Positions 43,876-51,653 are shown, counted from the first letter of the stretch. The stretch is DNA of 64,000 nucleotides from Caldalkalibacillus mannanilyticus JCM 10596 (GCF_000615945.1 NZ_BAMO01000008.1:1-64000); one strand, 5' to 3'. Numbers and translations: made by a program. Notes: a model not told the origin generated them from the letters alone.

Positions 43876-44304
43876 ATGAAGATTAGCAGTCGTTTCACAA
43901 TTGCTGTACATATTTTATCTCTGATATCCCTTGATCAAACCAATTCGTGTACCTCAGAATGGATGGCAGGGAGCGTCAATACCAATCCTGTGATCATACG
44001 CCGAATAACGGGTCTGCTTAAAAAAGCGGGTTTAGTCAATGTGCGCCCGGGAACAGGTGGAGCCTATCTGTTGAAGGATTTAGAGGAGATTACATTGCTG
44101 GATGTCTTTCGGGCAGTTGATGTGGTGGAGGAAGGTGAAATGTTTCATTTTCATGAGAATCCGAACCCGCAATGTCCGGTGGGAGCTAATATTCAATCTG
44201 TGCTTGAGCTTATTCTACTTAGAGCACAAAATGCAATGGAACAAATCCTAGCAGACATCAACATGAAGGAATTGGTAACGGATCTAAGTAAAAAAATTGG
44301 ATAG
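43876..44304 (+). CDS. Rrf2-family transcriptional regulator (YwnA-like)
   Basis: A 142-residue regulator with an N-terminal winged helix (SSRFTIAVHILSLISL...TSEWMAGSVNTNPVIIRRIT) and a wing with RPGTGGAYLLKD. It lacks the three-Cys Fe-S motif of IscR/NsrR; one Cys remains (NPQCPVG). YwnA-type proteins regulate an adjacent NAD(P)-binding reductase gene, which follows here. It should bind the TTGTAAC-N7-GTTACAA sites at 43839 and 44333. Confidence 0.85.
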   Translation: MKISSRFTIAVHILSLISLDQTNSCTSEWMAGSVNTNPVIIRRITGLLKKAGLVNVRPGTGGAYLLKDLEEITLLDVFRAVDVVEEGEMFHFHENPNPQCPVGANIQSVLELILLRAQNAMEQILADINMKELVTDLSKKIG

Positions 44305-44332
44305 AATTCATGTTCAATTTTTTTTATACTAG

Positions 44333-44353
44333 TTGTAACTTAAATGGTTACAA
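44333..44353. promoter_or_regulatory. Second Rrf2 operator
   Basis: TTGTAAC, seven bases, GTTACAA: the same inverted arms as the inner part of the palindrome at 43839, placed about 100 bases before the NAD(P)-binding protein gene. A TTTATACT just upstream could be its -10. Confidence 0.7.
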
Positions 44354-44457
44354 CAAAGGTTTGAAGAGAGATGATGGAGCAAGTGTGCGAAGCAGCGAAA
44401 GATAGATACGGGCTTATCTCCTAGTAAAAATAGAAAAAGGAAAGGTAGATGATTTAG

Positions 44458-45099
44458 ATGAAAATAGCTTTAATTGGAGCAACAGGAATGATTGGACAAC
44501 GTGTTTTGGAGGAGGTGTTAAGTAGAGGGCATCATGTAACAGCCATCGTTCGTGATCCTGCGAAACTCAACAAAAAAGACGAGAATCTGCAAGTGGTGAC
44601 GGGAGATATATTTAATGAAGAAAGTGTAGCCCAAGCGGTAGCTGGAAGCGAAATTGTGATTAGTGCTTTTGGTCCCCCTTTTGGAACAGGTGAAGAACAT
44701 ACCTTAGTTGACGCGACTCACTCTTTAATCAAGGGAGTCAAACGTTCAAGAGTTCCGCGTTTAGTAGCTGTAGGAGGTGCTGGGAGCTTAGAAGTTGCAC
44801 CAGGAGTACAATTAGTGGATACTCCAGAGTTTCCTGATTTCGTTAAACCCACAGCATTGGCACATAGAGATGCTTTAGCCCTGTACCTTCAAGAAACGGA
44901 GCTGAATTGGACCAATTTAAGTCCAGCTGGCATGATTGAGCCTGGCGAGCGAACAGGAACCTACCGTATTGGAACAGACCAACTGGTGGTTAATGAAAAT
45001 GGGGAAAGTCGTATTTCTGCTGAAGATTATGCTGTTGCTTTATTAGATGAAGTGGAAAGCCCTCAGTTTAGCCGTAAGAGATTTACAGTTGCTTATTAA
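44458..45099 (+). CDS. NAD(P)-binding oxidoreductase (YwnB/NmrA-like)
   Basis: A 213-residue Rossmann protein of the atypical short-chain dehydrogenase group. It opens with MKIALIGATGMIGQRVLEEV, the GATGxxG nucleotide-binding motif, and has LVAVGGAGSLEVAPG and NWTNLSPAGMIEPGERTG as in YwnB/YesF-like proteins. The function of these proteins is uncertain; they often respond to oxidative or electrophile stress. The ATG at 44458 follows AAAGGTAGATG. Control by the Rrf2 protein is inferred from the shared operator. Confidence 0.85.
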   Translation: MKIALIGATGMIGQRVLEEVLSRGHHVTAIVRDPAKLNKKDENLQVVTGDIFNEESVAQAVAGSEIVISAFGPPFGTGEEHTLVDATHSLIKGVKRSRVPRLVAVGGAGSLEVAPGVQLVDTPEFPDFVKPTALAHRDALALYLQETELNWTNLSPAGMIEPGERTGTYRIGTDQLVVNENGESRISAEDYAVALLDEVESPQFSRKRFTVAY

Positions 45100-45138
45100 A
45101 TATATTGGTGGAGTTACTGCGGCTTTATTACCCTAATG

Positions 45139-45171
45139 AAAGGTTCCTCTAGAGGGATCTTTTTTTATCTT
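45139..45171 (+). terminator. Terminator after the NAD(P)-binding protein gene
   Basis: AGGTTCCTCT and AGAGGGATCT pair with some G-T pairs and are followed by TTTTTTT. Confidence 0.6.
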
Positions 45172-45331
45172 TTTGGTGATAGTAAAGAGCTAGGAGAGGC
45201 ATTAACAGAACATGACTTGAAAATATAATTAATAAACTTGTATACTCTGTGATAATCTCAAAGCTTGCTAATAGCAGAAAAGTAGCTAATATGATGATGC
45301 TAAAAAGATAAGCAAAATATCCACTCTTCAT
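45149..45331 (-). CDS. Small two-helix membrane protein, unknown
   Basis: A 60-residue protein with two hydrophobic segments (AYLFSIIILATFLLLASFEI and SLLIIFSSHVLLMPLLALYY) and a basic tail. Its ATG lies two bases after the stop of the preceding small gene, so the two are coupled. No function can be given. Confidence 0.5.
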   Translation of the reverse strand: MKSGYFAYLFSIIILATFLLLASFEIITEYTSLLIIFSSHVLLMPLLALYYHQKDKKRSL

Positions 45332-45333
45332 TT

Positions 45334-45519
45334 TTAGGATGGTGCTTTAGTTTCTTTTATACGCAAACTTTGAAATATTAGTGAGCTAAGAGCACCGATA
45401 ATAATAATAGCAAGAAGTGAAACTTCGTATTTCTCTAATTCAGAATAATTTACATACGTGTACGTTCCCATTGTCACAACGATTAAGAAACTTAGTATCT
45501 GCCCAATCATAATTTTCAT
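45334..45519 (-). CDS. Small two-helix membrane protein, unknown
   Basis: A 61-residue protein with two hydrophobic segments (GQILSFLIVVTMGTYTYV and VSLLAIIIIGALSSLIF). AAAGGAGG lies seven bases before the ATG, the best evidence that it is translated. It forms a two-gene unit with the similar-sized protein that follows. The family is not recognised. Confidence 0.55.
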   Translation of the reverse strand: MKIMIGQILSFLIVVTMGTYTYVNYSELEKYEVSLLAIIIIGALSSLIFQSLRIKETKAPS

Positions 45520-45654
45520 GTTAAACCTCCTTTCTAAATACTAATATAATGACATAAAATTTTCCTTACAAAAGTATAAAGGATGGTAGCACTAAAGTAA
45601 AGAACAATGTCTTGGAGGTTTCTGATACACAAAAATCAAACCCTTCTTTAGACA

Positions 45655-45703
45655 AAAACTCCCTCCTCACCAATGGCAAATGATAAGGTGAAGGGGGAGT
45701 TTT
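45655..45703 (-). terminator. Bidirectional terminator
   Basis: AAAACTCCC (with CTCACC) pairs with GGTGA and GGGGGAGTTTT. A or T runs on both sides mean it can work on both strands. It probably ends the DoxX transcript on the - strand. Confidence 0.75.
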
Positions 45704-45742
45704 AAGGTCTTTAGAGTTCACAAATCTTTGAGATACTTGTTA

Positions 45743-46171
45743 TTAGAAACTTGCTTCTTTTTGGTTGCTTCCCTTCTTTTTCCTTATCAAGGAATCAAGA
45801 GAAAGCCATGAACTACCATTTAATACAAGGTGGATTGACATAGCTAATAAGGTTAAGTCAAATTCATATCCTGCCATTTCACCATTTCCAGTAAGACCAG
45901 CAGGAAATTTCACAGTAGCAATGGCTCCGATCATAATGATTCCAAATAGAAGGGAGAAAAGACGTGTTCCTAGACCTAGAATTAAGGCGAGTCCTCCTAC
46001 AAGTTCACCATATGTGACGACATAAGCTAGGAAACCAGGAATACCAATACTTCCAAACCATCCTGCAAGGTTTTCTACCCCATTTTGAAACTTTTCTAAT
46101 CCATGAATGAAGAATATAAGTCCTACGACCACTCTTAAAATAAAGGCACCAATCTCATACTTTTTTGTCAT
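45743..46171 (-). CDS. DoxX-family membrane protein
   Basis: A 142-residue protein with four helices and the DoxX pattern: ILRVVVGLIFFIHGLEKFQN near residue 12, YGELVGGLALILGLGTRLFS near 55 and LLAMSIHLVLNGSSWLSLD near 108. DoxX-like proteins are linked to thiol or oxidative stress in several bacteria. Monocistronic on the - strand with AAAGGAGAGAAAA upstream of the ATG. Confidence 0.88.
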   Translation of the reverse strand: MTKKYEIGAFILRVVVGLIFFIHGLEKFQNGVENLAGWFGSIGIPGFLAYVVTYGELVGGLALILGLGTRLFSLLFGIIMIGAIATVKFPAGLTGNGEMAGYEFDLTLLAMSIHLVLNGSSWLSLDSLIRKKKGSNQKEASF

Positions 46172-46233
46172 TTAATTTTTTCTCTCCTTTAATTACTTTA
46201 GTTTTTTTACGTACATGGCATTTATCTTTTCAT

Positions 46234-46267
46234 ATCTCACTTCTCACATCTCGCATCTCACTTCTCA
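46234..46267. repeat. Short imperfect tandem repeat
   Basis: ATCTCACTTCTCA occurs at 46234-46246 and again at 46255-46267, with related CATCTCGC in between. It lies in the gap between DoxX and the dioxygenase gene. No function is evident. Confidence 0.5.
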
Positions 46268-46289
46268 TATTATTAGAGTATTGGGATGC

Positions 46290-47057
46290 CTAGAATTGTA
46301 TTCCTAGATAGCTTAGTGTTCCTAAATCATAGCTGCGATGGAGTACCTTGGGGGTAGAAGCTGGATCACCACTGCCAAAAGCAAGGAACAGCGGAACAAA
46401 ATGCTCTGCTCTTGGCACAGCTAATTGGGCATGAGGAGCGAGTTCGTCATAGTTGAATAAGGAATCCAAATCTCTCCTTTGGATTTTGTTGATCAGCCAT
46501 GTATCAAATTCAACAGCCCAATCCTCTGGGGTCTGCTGTCCCCACTTTATCTTTCTTAGGTTATGCACCGTTCCCCCACTTCCAACAACCAAAATATCCT
46601 CTTTCCCTAAGCCACGCAAGGCTTCCCCTATGCGGAATTGTTCCTTCATAGGAAGGGCTGGATTGACAGAAAGCTGGATCACAGGGATATTCGCCTCAGG
46701 ATAGACTCGATGCAATAGGGTCCAAACACCATGGTCTAAGCCGCGTGTTGTATCTAATTGAACAGGAAGCCCTTGTTGTTCGAAGCGTTCTTTGAGCCTC
46801 AAAGCAATTTCGGTAGAGCCGCGGGCAGGGTATTGAATAGCATAGAGCTCATCAGCAAAGCCTCCAAAATCGTATATGGTATCATATTGATCCTCTCTAG
46901 ATGAAATATGGATGAGATCACTTTCCCAATGAGCCGTAAAAATAACAATAGCTTTGGGACTGAATTGAGAGGATAAAGTTCCTAAAAACTGAGTATAGGG
47001 GGTATCTTCAAGTGCAATCATGGGCGATCCATGGGCTAGAAATAAAGCGGGTATCAT
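46290..47057 (-). CDS. LigB-family extradiol dioxygenase (4,5-DOPA-dioxygenase/YgiD-like)
   Basis: A 255-residue non-haem iron or zinc enzyme. LFLAHGSPMIALEDTPYTQF gives the first metal His, IVIFTAHWESD the second, and TTRGLDHGVWTLLHRVYP a third conserved His block. VVGSGGTVHNLRKIKW and APHAQLAVPRAEHFVPLFLA are also typical of YgiD. Family members open catechol rings. The physiological substrate is unknown. It is divergent from an HxlR regulator, which often controls such genes in response to quinones or aldehydes. Start ATG 47057, AAAAGGAGGTG upstream. Confidence 0.88.
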   Translation of the reverse strand: MIPALFLAHGSPMIALEDTPYTQFLGTLSSQFSPKAIVIFTAHWESDLIHISSREDQYDTIYDFGGFADELYAIQYPARGSTEIALRLKERFEQQGLPVQLDTTRGLDHGVWTLLHRVYPEANIPVIQLSVNPALPMKEQFRIGEALRGLGKEDILVVGSGGTVHNLRKIKWGQQTPEDWAVEFDTWLINKIQRRDLDSLFNYDELAPHAQLAVPRAEHFVPLFLAFGSGDPASTPKVLHRSYDLGTLSYLGIQF

Positions 47058-47075
47058 TTGTACACCTCCTTTTAG

Positions 47076-47120
47076 TTACTTAATGTAAGTAAGTATAATA
47101 AAATTATTAATTTACGTCAA
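47076..47120 (-). promoter_or_regulatory. Promoter and operator of the dioxygenase gene
   Basis: On the - strand TTGACG (47120-47115), 17 bases and TATACT (47097-47092) form the promoter. TTACTTA-ATG-TAAGTAA (47076-47092), a perfect 7-3-7 palindrome, overlaps the -10 end and start site. It is the likely site of the divergent HxlR regulator. Confidence 0.7.
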
Positions 47121-47199
47121 GTTAGTAATTTATTATATGTAATTAAGTAATCGAATACGTCTTTTGTGGTATGATAGAAATCATAGGGGGTGTGTACAT

Positions 47200-47511
47200 T
47201 TGAATCAATCATCATTGTGTCCAAAACTGGAAAAAGGCATGCAAATCATAAGTAAACGTTGGACAGGATTAATTATTTATCAGCTTCTTTCTGGACCCCA
47301 ACGCTTCTGTGCCATTGAATCTGCTTTTCCCATCAGTGGAAGGCTGTTATCAGAGCGCTTAAAGGAATTAGAGCAGGAAGGAATTGTTAAGCGGGATGTA
47401 TTTCCGGAAACACCGGTACGAATAGAATATTCTTTGACAGACAAAGGGTTAGCTCTTGAGCCCATTATTCGAGATATAGAAAAATGGTCGCATACTTGGC
47501 TAGAACTGTAA
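47200..47511 (+). CDS. HxlR-family transcriptional regulator
   Basis: A 103-residue winged-helix protein. CPKLEKGMQIISKRWTGLII is the HxlR start, with a Cys near residue 7 where redox-sensing HodR/YodB-type members have theirs. FPISGRLLSERLKELEQEGI holds the recognition helix. YodB/CatR-type relatives respond to quinones and repress dioxygenase or reductase genes, which fits the divergent LigB gene. The start is TTG 47200 with AGGGGG nine bases upstream; no ATG fits. Confidence 0.85.
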   Translation: MNQSSLCPKLEKGMQIISKRWTGLIIYQLLSGPQRFCAIESAFPISGRLLSERLKELEQEGIVKRDVFPETPVRIEYSLTDKGLALEPIIRDIEKWSHTWLEL

Positions 47512-47527
47512 TGACTGGGGGAGAAGA

Positions 47528-48052
47528 ATGAAGAATACATGGTTTTTTATGATCATTGTAGTCCTTGTTGTGGGCTATACTATTTATCAGGGGCAGACGG
47601 AAAAGAATCTGGAAGTGGATCAAAAGCCGCAAACAGGTTTTCAATCACCTTATTTTGAGTTAGAACAGCTGCATGGTGCCGAAAAGATTCAGCTTGCTGA
47701 TTTGCAGAAGCCTGTGATGATCAATTTTTGGGCTTCATGGTGTGGACCCTGTCGCATAGAAGCTCCAGATTTTACGGAGGTTTATGAGAAATATCAGGAT
47801 GAAGTAGAGTTTTACGCGATTAATATCACCAATAAAGATAAGCTAGAAAATGTAAAAAGCTTTGTAGAGGAATTTACTTTTACCTTTCCTATTCTCTTAG
47901 ATCATGATGGGGCAGTAAGTGAGAGATATCAGATTTTTTCGATTCCAACGACCTTTTTTGTCAATAAGGACGGGATGATCGAGCATCGAGTGAACGGCAT
48001 TATTTCCAAGGCAGAGCTGGAATTGCAGCTTAAGAATTTGGTGGGGAGATAA
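47528..48052 (+). CDS. Membrane-anchored thioredoxin-like protein (ResA/TlpA type)
   Basis: A 174-residue thiol-disulfide protein with an N-terminal anchor (WFFMIIVVLVVGYTIYQ) and an extracytoplasmic thioredoxin fold. The active site is FWASWCGPCRIEAPDF, near residue 73, and the cis-Pro loop is FSIPTTFFV. ResA/TlpA proteins reduce disulfides outside the membrane, for instance for cytochrome c assembly. It starts 16 bases after the HxlR gene and is followed one base later by the Lgt-like gene. Confidence 0.88.
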   Translation: MKNTWFFMIIVVLVVGYTIYQGQTEKNLEVDQKPQTGFQSPYFELEQLHGAEKIQLADLQKPVMINFWASWCGPCRIEAPDFTEVYEKYQDEVEFYAINITNKDKLENVKSFVEEFTFTFPILLDHDGAVSERYQIFSIPTTFFVNKDGMIEHRVNGIISKAELELQLKNLVGR

Positions 48053-48053
48053 G

Positions 48054-48776
48054 ATGTTTACGATACCTGAAAGCATTCAAGTAGGCCCCTTTGTTTTGCC
48101 CCTGCCGTTCCTTTTGTTGGTCATGACGGCTTTACTCTCCACCTATTTCATCTATAGAAAGTGTCAGCATAAGGATCTGACCTATAAACAATGGTTTGAT
48201 ATTGTCACGAGCGGGATTGTGGCGTATCTTTTGGTATGGAAGCTCTCTGCCCTCTTATGGGACCCCATGATGCTAGTTAGAGATCCGTGGATGGTGCTGG
48301 TTCAGGATGGAGGAGTGGCAGGGAAAATAGGAGGGGGTGTGATAGGGCTTTATGTGCTGCACCTCTCTACTAAAAAAGAAAAGGTTTCCTTCCTTCTGAC
48401 CCTTGATCTCTTCGCCTATTGGTTGTTGATCACCTATACTCTCTATGCGCTTCTACTGCCAAACTATGGCTACCCTACTTCGCTTCCTTGGGGTGTTCAT
48501 TTCGAAGGTTCACAATATGCCTACCATCCTGTTCACTGGTATTCATTCATTGTTGGAGGACTTCTCTTAACCTATCTTCATCGTCAGCAATCCACTTTTG
48601 GGACAGGAGAATATACCTCTTATGTTCTATTATTAAGCGGTCTAGGTTCTCTATTTATTTCAAACTTCACCTTCCAGAGCGCTTTTCTGTTGGGACTTTC
48701 GATGCAGCAATGGATGTTTATGAGTATGGTGCTTTTCGGAGTAGGCTTCAGGCTGGCAATCAAAAAGGGAAGCTAG
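48054..48776 (+). CDS. Lgt-like seven-helix membrane protein
   Basis: A 240-residue membrane protein with about seven helices. VLVQDGGVAGKIGGGVIGLY near residue 83 and YAYHPVHWYSFIVGGLLLTY near 155 resemble the fold of prolipoprotein diacylglyceryl transferase (Lgt). The strongly conserved Lgt phosphatidylglycerol site (with its Arg and the HGGL motif) is not obvious, so it is probably a relative with another role. It begins one base after the TlpA-like gene, so the two are made together. Confidence 0.6.
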   Translation: MFTIPESIQVGPFVLPLPFLLLVMTALLSTYFIYRKCQHKDLTYKQWFDIVTSGIVAYLLVWKLSALLWDPMMLVRDPWMVLVQDGGVAGKIGGGVIGLYVLHLSTKKEKVSFLLTLDLFAYWLLITYTLYALLLPNYGYPTSLPWGVHFEGSQYAYHPVHWYSFIVGGLLLTYLHRQQSTFGTGEYTSYVLLLSGLGSLFISNFTFQSAFLLGLSMQQWMFMSMVLFGVGFRLAIKKGS

Positions 48777-48784
48777 CTGCTTCC

Positions 48785-49210
48785 CTACGAGTTTTTGGGA
48801 CGAATCATCAAGAGCAAAATAGTAATCAGGGTGAAGGCTGTTAAGGCGAGGAAAGGTATCGTGATAAAGCCCAGCCAATTGATATATTGAGCATGGCAGG
48901 GAACGCCTTGTGCACAGGGTTTGATGGCAGCAAAGCCGGGAACCTTTTGAACTAAATAATGGTACAAGGAGATGCTTCCTCCAATAATGGAGAGAGGAAG
49001 GACATATTTCTTGATCCTAGTATCCTCATAGAAAGCGGCAATACCCAGAAACACAGCTAAGGGATACATGGCAATCCGCTGGTACCAGCAGAGTTCGCAG
49101 GGGATAAACAAACGAATTTCACTAAAGTATAGACTTCCTAGAGTAGCGACTGTTGCTACTAACCAGGCTAGATACAAGTAGAGGGACGAACGATTGGCAG
49201 AGGATCTCAT
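48785..49210 (-). CDS. bdbC: Disulfide-forming membrane protein, DsbB/BdbC family
   Basis: A 141-residue protein with four helices. The first Cys pair is FIPCELCWYQRIAMYP (CxxC) and the second is KPCAQGVPCHAQYI. DsbB/BdbC proteins reoxidise their partner by passing electrons to quinone, the combination needed for disulfide formation outside the membrane. The start at 49210 (MRSSANRS) lies just after the stop of the BdbD gene. It converges with the Lgt-like gene. Confidence 0.92.
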   Translation of the reverse strand: MRSSANRSSLYLYLAWLVATVATLGSLYFSEIRLFIPCELCWYQRIAMYPLAVFLGIAAFYEDTRIKKYVLPLSIIGGSISLYHYLVQKVPGFAAIKPCAQGVPCHAQYINWLGFITIPFLALTAFTLITILLLMIRPKNS

Positions 49211-49211
49211 C

Positions 49212-49907
49212 TTATTTGCTCTCCAATCCTTGCTCAATAAGCTCCACAATTCGTTCATAGTCGAAAGGATTTTCAACCATCGTACCATTAATGAAGATGC
49301 TTGGAGTTAACTCAATCTGATATTCATCAACCAGTTTTTGGTCAAGCTGTACCTCTTGCAGAAAGGTTTGCTTCGCCAGATCATCCTTGAAGGCCTGGAT
49401 ATCAAGATCAGGTACGGACCTCTGAGCAATTTCTACGAGTTTCTCAGGGGTTACCCATAAATCATCGTGATTGATATGATCAGGTTGTTCATGAAACACC
49501 TCTTTATGGAAGCTCCAGAAGGATTCAGGAGAATGCTTCCAAACCGATTCACTAGCTAGAGCAGCCAAGGTAGACTCTTCCCCATGGAACAAGACATTAA
49601 TGTAGGAAAAGCTTATTTTTCCTTGATCGATAAAATCTTTTTGTAATTGAGGAAACACATTCTCACTCCATGCCTTACAAGCTGGACATTTGTAATCTCC
49701 AAATTCCACAACCGAAACCAAGGCATTAGGGTCTCCTAGCGTGGGTTGATTTTCAATAGGAGGAGGGGTGTCGAAGCTGATTTCGTTCTTTTTCTCCTCT
49801 TCCTGGGAGTTTAGAATGACAAAGGCGGAAAGGGCGATAATGATTCCTAGGGTAATGAAAATTAATAATTTCGTATTCACACTGCTTGTTGAACGGTTAT
49901 TTGACAC
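49212..49907 (-). CDS. bdbD: DsbA-like disulfide oxidoreductase, BdbD type
   Basis: A 231-residue membrane-anchored DsbA-type protein. After the anchor (LLIFITLGIIIALSAFVIL) comes the linker and then EFGDYKCPACKAWSENVFP, whose CPAC is the redox site. QIELTPSIFINGTMVE holds the cis-Pro. It introduces disulfides into secreted proteins and is reoxidised by BdbC, encoded next. GTG 49907 is taken as start because AGAGGTG stands eight bases upstream; an ATG at 49925 is in frame. Confidence 0.9.
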   Translation of the reverse strand: MSNNRSTSSVNTKLLIFITLGIIIALSAFVILNSQEEEKKNEISFDTPPPIENQPTLGDPNALVSVVEFGDYKCPACKAWSENVFPQLQKDFIDQGKISFSYINVLFHGEESTLAALASESVWKHSPESFWSFHKEVFHEQPDHINHDDLWVTPEKLVEIAQRSVPDLDIQAFKDDLAKQTFLQEVQLDQKLVDEYQIELTPSIFINGTMVENPFDYERIVELIEQGLESK

Positions 49908-50063
49908 TAGACGTACACCTCTCATTACTAGATCGTAGTTTTATCTTATTTTTACATCAAGTTCTACCAAAAAAGTCTACAAACAAAAAGAGAAACTTCC
50001 CATAATATAGTATACAAGAAATGAGTAGGAAAAGCATACCCTTTATCAAGGGGGGATTACACA

Positions 50064-50795
50064 ATGGGGAACATGGTCTTTATTGCCCTAATTGGGTTTG
50101 TATCATGCTGTGCGGGAATGATCATAGGAGGCATTTTTTCTACATTATTTAAGAACCTTCATCCAATCTTTATTCCTATTATTTTTTCTCTTTGTACAGG
50201 TTTTATCGTAGGTTTAGTCACGATAGATATTTTGCCAGAGAGCATCCATATAGGAGGATATTCACCAACGATCATCGGGTTGCTCTTAGGAGGCTTTTTC
50301 TACAAGTACTTACATAAGATCTCTCATATCATTTCGATCAATACCAAGGATTCATTACTAAAAACGGGACTTGTCATGGCACTTAGCATTTCTCTGCATA
50401 ATTTTCCGAGCGGGTTAGCGTTAGGGGCAAGTGCCAATGATACGTTTATCCACTCGATGATTATGACCATGATTTTACATACCATTCCTGAGGGGATTGC
50501 AATCATGACTCCCATACTACTTGCAGGCTATTCGATCGCAGCTCTGATTCCTATTAGTCTCTTTGTTTCGTTTCCTGTAGGACTTGGAGCTTTGTTAGGG
50601 AGTACCGCTTTATTTGAAGCAACGTGGGTTTTTTCCATTCTGATTAGCCTGTCTATGGGCATTGTTCTTTTTATGACGATCAAAGAAATCTTTCTAGAAT
50701 CCTTGAAGAAAATGAATGTCTGGCTCTGTCTGTTTTTTGGCATGAGCGGCTTTCTGCTTATTGTGTGGCTATCTAGTCATCATCACCATATGTAA
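50064..50795 (+). CDS. ZIP-family metal transporter
   Basis: A 243-residue protein with about eight helices. The metal site is formed by ISLHNFPSGLALGAS near residue 110 and ILHTIPEGIAIMTPI near 140, the HNxPSG and HTIPEG pair of ZIP proteins. It has a His-rich end (SSHHHHM), which can bind metal. It imports zinc or other divalent cations into the cytoplasm. It stands alone with AAGGGGGG before the ATG. Confidence 0.9.
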   Translation: MGNMVFIALIGFVSCCAGMIIGGIFSTLFKNLHPIFIPIIFSLCTGFIVGLVTIDILPESIHIGGYSPTIIGLLLGGFFYKYLHKISHIISINTKDSLLKTGLVMALSISLHNFPSGLALGASANDTFIHSMIMTMILHTIPEGIAIMTPILLAGYSIAALIPISLFVSFPVGLGALLGSTALFEATWVFSILISLSMGIVLFMTIKEIFLESLKKMNVWLCLFFGMSGFLLIVWLSSHHHHM

Positions 50796-50831
50796 CAATT
50801 GAAATGATTTTACTATAGGAGGCAATCATCG

Positions 50832-51341
50832 ATGAGTTTGACTCAACACTCTATTTCAAGAATTGAATTAGTAAACTACGAAGAGAAGCATAATGAGGTC
50901 CTTTATTCTTTTCAGCTACCACCAGAACAAGGGCAATTTACGGGACTACCCCAGGAGATGCTTCCGGTAATAAAAGAAAGTGCGTGGAAGGTTCCTATTG
51001 TTATTATGCACAATGAGATTCCAGTAGGTTTTTTTATCTTAGAAACAGGACAGCGGGTAAAGGATCATACAGATGAAGCACATGCCATGCTACTCACTGC
51101 GTTTTCTATAGATCATCGTCATCAAGGACAAGGCTTTGCCAAGCAAGGGTTGTTGCTCTTACCCGACTTTGTATCCCGCCATTTTGCGGAGATCAGAGAG
51201 GTTGTCCTTGCGGTGAATCATAAGAATACAGCGGCTTTTCACCTCTATACCAAGGTAGGCTTTCAAGACCAAGGAAAAAGAAGAATAGGTCCACTAGGCG
51301 AACAAATTATTTTGCATCTACCTATCACAAAAAATATTTAA
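50832..51341 (+). CDS. GNAT acetyltransferase
   Basis: A 169-residue N-acetyltransferase. FSIDHRHQGQGFAKQGLLLL near residue 95 is the acetyl-CoA loop, and KNTAAFHLYTKVGFQDQG near 138 the conserved late motif. The substrate is unknown. AGGAGGC lies upstream of the ATG. It follows the ZIP gene by 36 bases and may be cotranscribed. Confidence 0.85.
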   Translation: MSLTQHSISRIELVNYEEKHNEVLYSFQLPPEQGQFTGLPQEMLPVIKESAWKVPIVIMHNEIPVGFFILETGQRVKDHTDEAHAMLLTAFSIDHRHQGQGFAKQGLLLLPDFVSRHFAEIREVVLAVNHKNTAAFHLYTKVGFQDQGKRRIGPLGEQIILHLPITKNI

Positions 51342-51347
51342 CTGTCT

Positions 51348-51395
51348 AAATCCTTTGAGATCAAGGAAATGAACCTTGATAGTAAGGGATTTTTT
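51348..51395 (+). terminator. Terminator after the acetyltransferase gene
   Basis: AAATCCTT...AAGGGATTT with an inner ATCAAGG/CCTTGAT stem, followed by TTTT. Confidence 0.75.
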
Positions 51396-51404
51396 ACTGA
51401 ATAA

Positions 51405-51450
51405 GAAAGTATAAATTTTTGTATAATCTTTAATAAAAATTTATACTTTC
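51405..51450. repeat. 16-bp perfect inverted repeat
   Basis: GAAAGTATAAATTTTT (51405-51420) and its exact complement (51435-51450) flank the 14-base GTATAATCTTTAAT. It may be an operator around a -10-like TATAAT, or a weak hairpin. It is not clearly linked to a gene. Confidence 0.55.
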
Positions 51451-51462
51451 TGGCAGCATGAA

Positions 51463-51530
51463 AAGCTTCCTCTAAAGAAGGACTAGAGGACCTCTTCGAA
51501 AGGGCTTCGATAGAAGCTTTTTTTATTTTT
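51463..51530 (+). terminator. Second hairpin with T run before the ugp genes
   Basis: AAGCTTC (51463-51469) and GAAGCTT (51513-51519) form the base of a larger structure with an inner CCTCT/AGAGG stem, followed by TTTTTATTTTTT. It separates the ugp-type promoter from upstream transcription. Confidence 0.6.
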
Positions 51531-51550
51531 TTAAGGCTTTGTAAGAGGAA

Positions 51551-51617
51551 TGTAAACGGGATGTTAATTTTCTGTAAATCTATCATAATTTGCTAGGTTG
51601 AGGCATATGATTATGAT
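51551..51617 (+). promoter_or_regulatory. PhoP-type boxes and promoter of the ugp-type operon
   Basis: TGTAAAC (51551), TGTTAAT (51562) and TGTAAAT (51573) recur every 11 bases, and a weaker CATAATT follows at 51584. On the - strand these read TTTACA, TTAACA and TTTACA with five-base gaps, which fits the Bacillus PhoP consensus TT(A/T/C)A(C/T)A. Two TATGAT hexamers (51606 and 51612) are candidate -10 elements about 20-30 bases downstream. Induction at low phosphate is predicted. Confidence 0.65.
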
Positions 51618-51653
51618 ATGTTTTTAACATATAAGGCAAAAGGGGGATGAAAG

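Noticed and set aside
46230-46270. CRISPR-like repeat
   Set aside because: Only two short 13-bp copies with no spacers of regular length.
51338-51586. 82-codon frame on the - strand
   Set aside because: It runs through two terminator hairpins, a 16-bp inverted repeat and the PhoP-box region, has no good ribosome binding site, and looks like chance.
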